From Euryarchaeota archaeon UBA82 (GTDB taxonomy: Archaea; Thermoplasmatota; Poseidoniia; Poseidoniales; Poseidoniaceae): 6,592 nucleotides of DNA. Positions within the stretch are counted from its first letter, which is position 1, and each line of letters starts with the position of its first letter. The position numbers and the translations under genes are program-made. Below, piece after piece: positions 6,140 through 6,592 of the stretch. The notes under the pieces are model-generated. The model worked only from the letters and a program-made list of their open reading frames with translations, searched no databases and had not been told where the DNA came from. Location of the stretch: NCBI GenBank assembly GCA_002496635.1, contig DAKQ01000044.1:283-6874 (forward strand). Direction: 5' to 3'.

Positions 6140-6592
6140 ATGGATTTTGCATCTGGAGGCTTTGTTTCTGGGAACATTGCAATCACTTCTTTGCTCATTC
6201 TTGCCTTAATTGGAGCCTCATCAAAAGCCCGTATTCTTGATGCCAAGGGCATCATTGCTGCAGCATTACTCGGTTTCTTAGTCGGCTGTTTAGGGCATTG
6301 GACCTGGCTATTACTTCTGCTAGCTTTTCTTCTTAGCAGCCATGTTGCTACAAAGTGGCGTTTTGAAGAAAAAGCAGCTTTAGGATTGAGTGAATCCTCA
6401 GATGGCCATCGTGGGTGGATTAATGTCGCTGCTAATGGAGGTATGCCGGCCCTTGTTGCAATTCTAGCCTTTACACTTGATGATTGGAAAAATGGGTTGT
6501 GGATGTTTGGCGCATCTGTAGCAGTCGCAACATCCGACACATGGGCAAGCGAAATTGGAAGCCTCGATAATCGAGTTCGAATGATTACAACG
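6140..6592 (+). CDS. DUF92 family membrane protein, N-terminal part (gene cut by right window edge)
   Basis: From the ATG at 6140 the frame is open for 151 codons to the window edge. It shows the DUF92/TIGR00297 pattern: several membrane helices at about residues 13-26, 36-51, 54-68, 101-114 and 119-133, a cytosolic-side block KWRFEEKAALGLSE (72-85) followed by GHRGWINVAANGG (89-101), and ATSDTWASEIG (130-140). These are the family's most conserved sequences. The plant member VTE6 phosphorylates phytyl phosphate, and archaeal members are plausible polyprenol- or isoprenoid-phosphate kinases, although the substrate here is unknown. An in-frame TGA at 6110-6112 and the absence of another ATG, GTG or TTG in frame before 6140 fix the start. 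There is no recognisable Shine-Dalgarno sequence. It follows the PrsW-type gene on the same strand after 73 bases. At least the C-terminal part is missing. Confidence 0.88.
   Translation, partial: MDFASGGFVSGNIAITSLLILALIGASSKARILDAKGIIAAALLGFLVGCLGHWTWLLLLLAFLLSSHVATKWRFEEKAALGLSESSDGHRGWINVAANGGMPALVAILAFTLDDWKNGLWMFGASVAVATSDTWASEIGSLDNRVRMITT

Noticed and set aside
5977..6540. 187-codon open frame on the minus strand
   Set aside because: It lies opposite the protease end and the DUF92 gene, whose conserved motifs are clear on the plus strand. Its translation is low in recognisable structure and looks like an antisense shadow.

Overview
The window (6,592 bases, AT-leaning, roughly low-to-mid 40s % GC by eye) is densely packed with protein genes in two divergent blocks. 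There is no rRNA, tRNA, CRISPR array, transposase or integrase that I can see. The gene set is an MMPL/RND exporter, MsrA, an ALDH4A1-type P5C dehydrogenase, a long PrsW-type membrane protease and a DUF92 membrane protein. With short spacers and weak or absent Shine-Dalgarno sequences, it resembles a free-living prokaryote. My best guess is a marine planktonic archaeon of the Poseidoniales / Marine Group II type, but this is inference from style and content. A bacterium cannot be excluded because no universal marker gene is present.

Left block, minus strand, transcribed right to left from about 2220: an unrecognised acidic 205-residue protein (1603-2220), then 49 bases later the N-terminal 517 codons of an MMPL/RND-superfamily exporter (1-1553) that runs off the left edge. 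The end of the small gene holds two homopolymer runs that form an inverted repeat. It also holds an A-AAA-AAC slippery heptamer in the reading frame, and a -1 shift there would extend the protein by 39 residues to a stop that overlaps the exporter start.

A 95-base divergent spacer (2221-2315) separates the blocks. It holds an AT-rich core and a perfect 12-base palindrome.

Right block, plus strand: msrA (2316-2846), a stand-alone 1-pyrroline-5-carboxylate dehydrogenase (2894-4525), a 460-residue PrsW-family intramembrane metalloprotease (4684-6066) and the first 151 codons of a DUF92 protein (6140 to the right edge). The 158-base gap before the protease ends in an 11-bp inverted repeat just upstream of its start codon.

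Functionally, MsrA and P5C dehydrogenase are housekeeping enzymes of oxidative protein repair and of proline/arginine catabolism. The exporter, protease and DUF92 protein are membrane proteins that may relate to envelope lipids or stress. No clear multi-gene novel system is evident. The most unusual points are the possible frameshift site and the hairpin in front of the protease.
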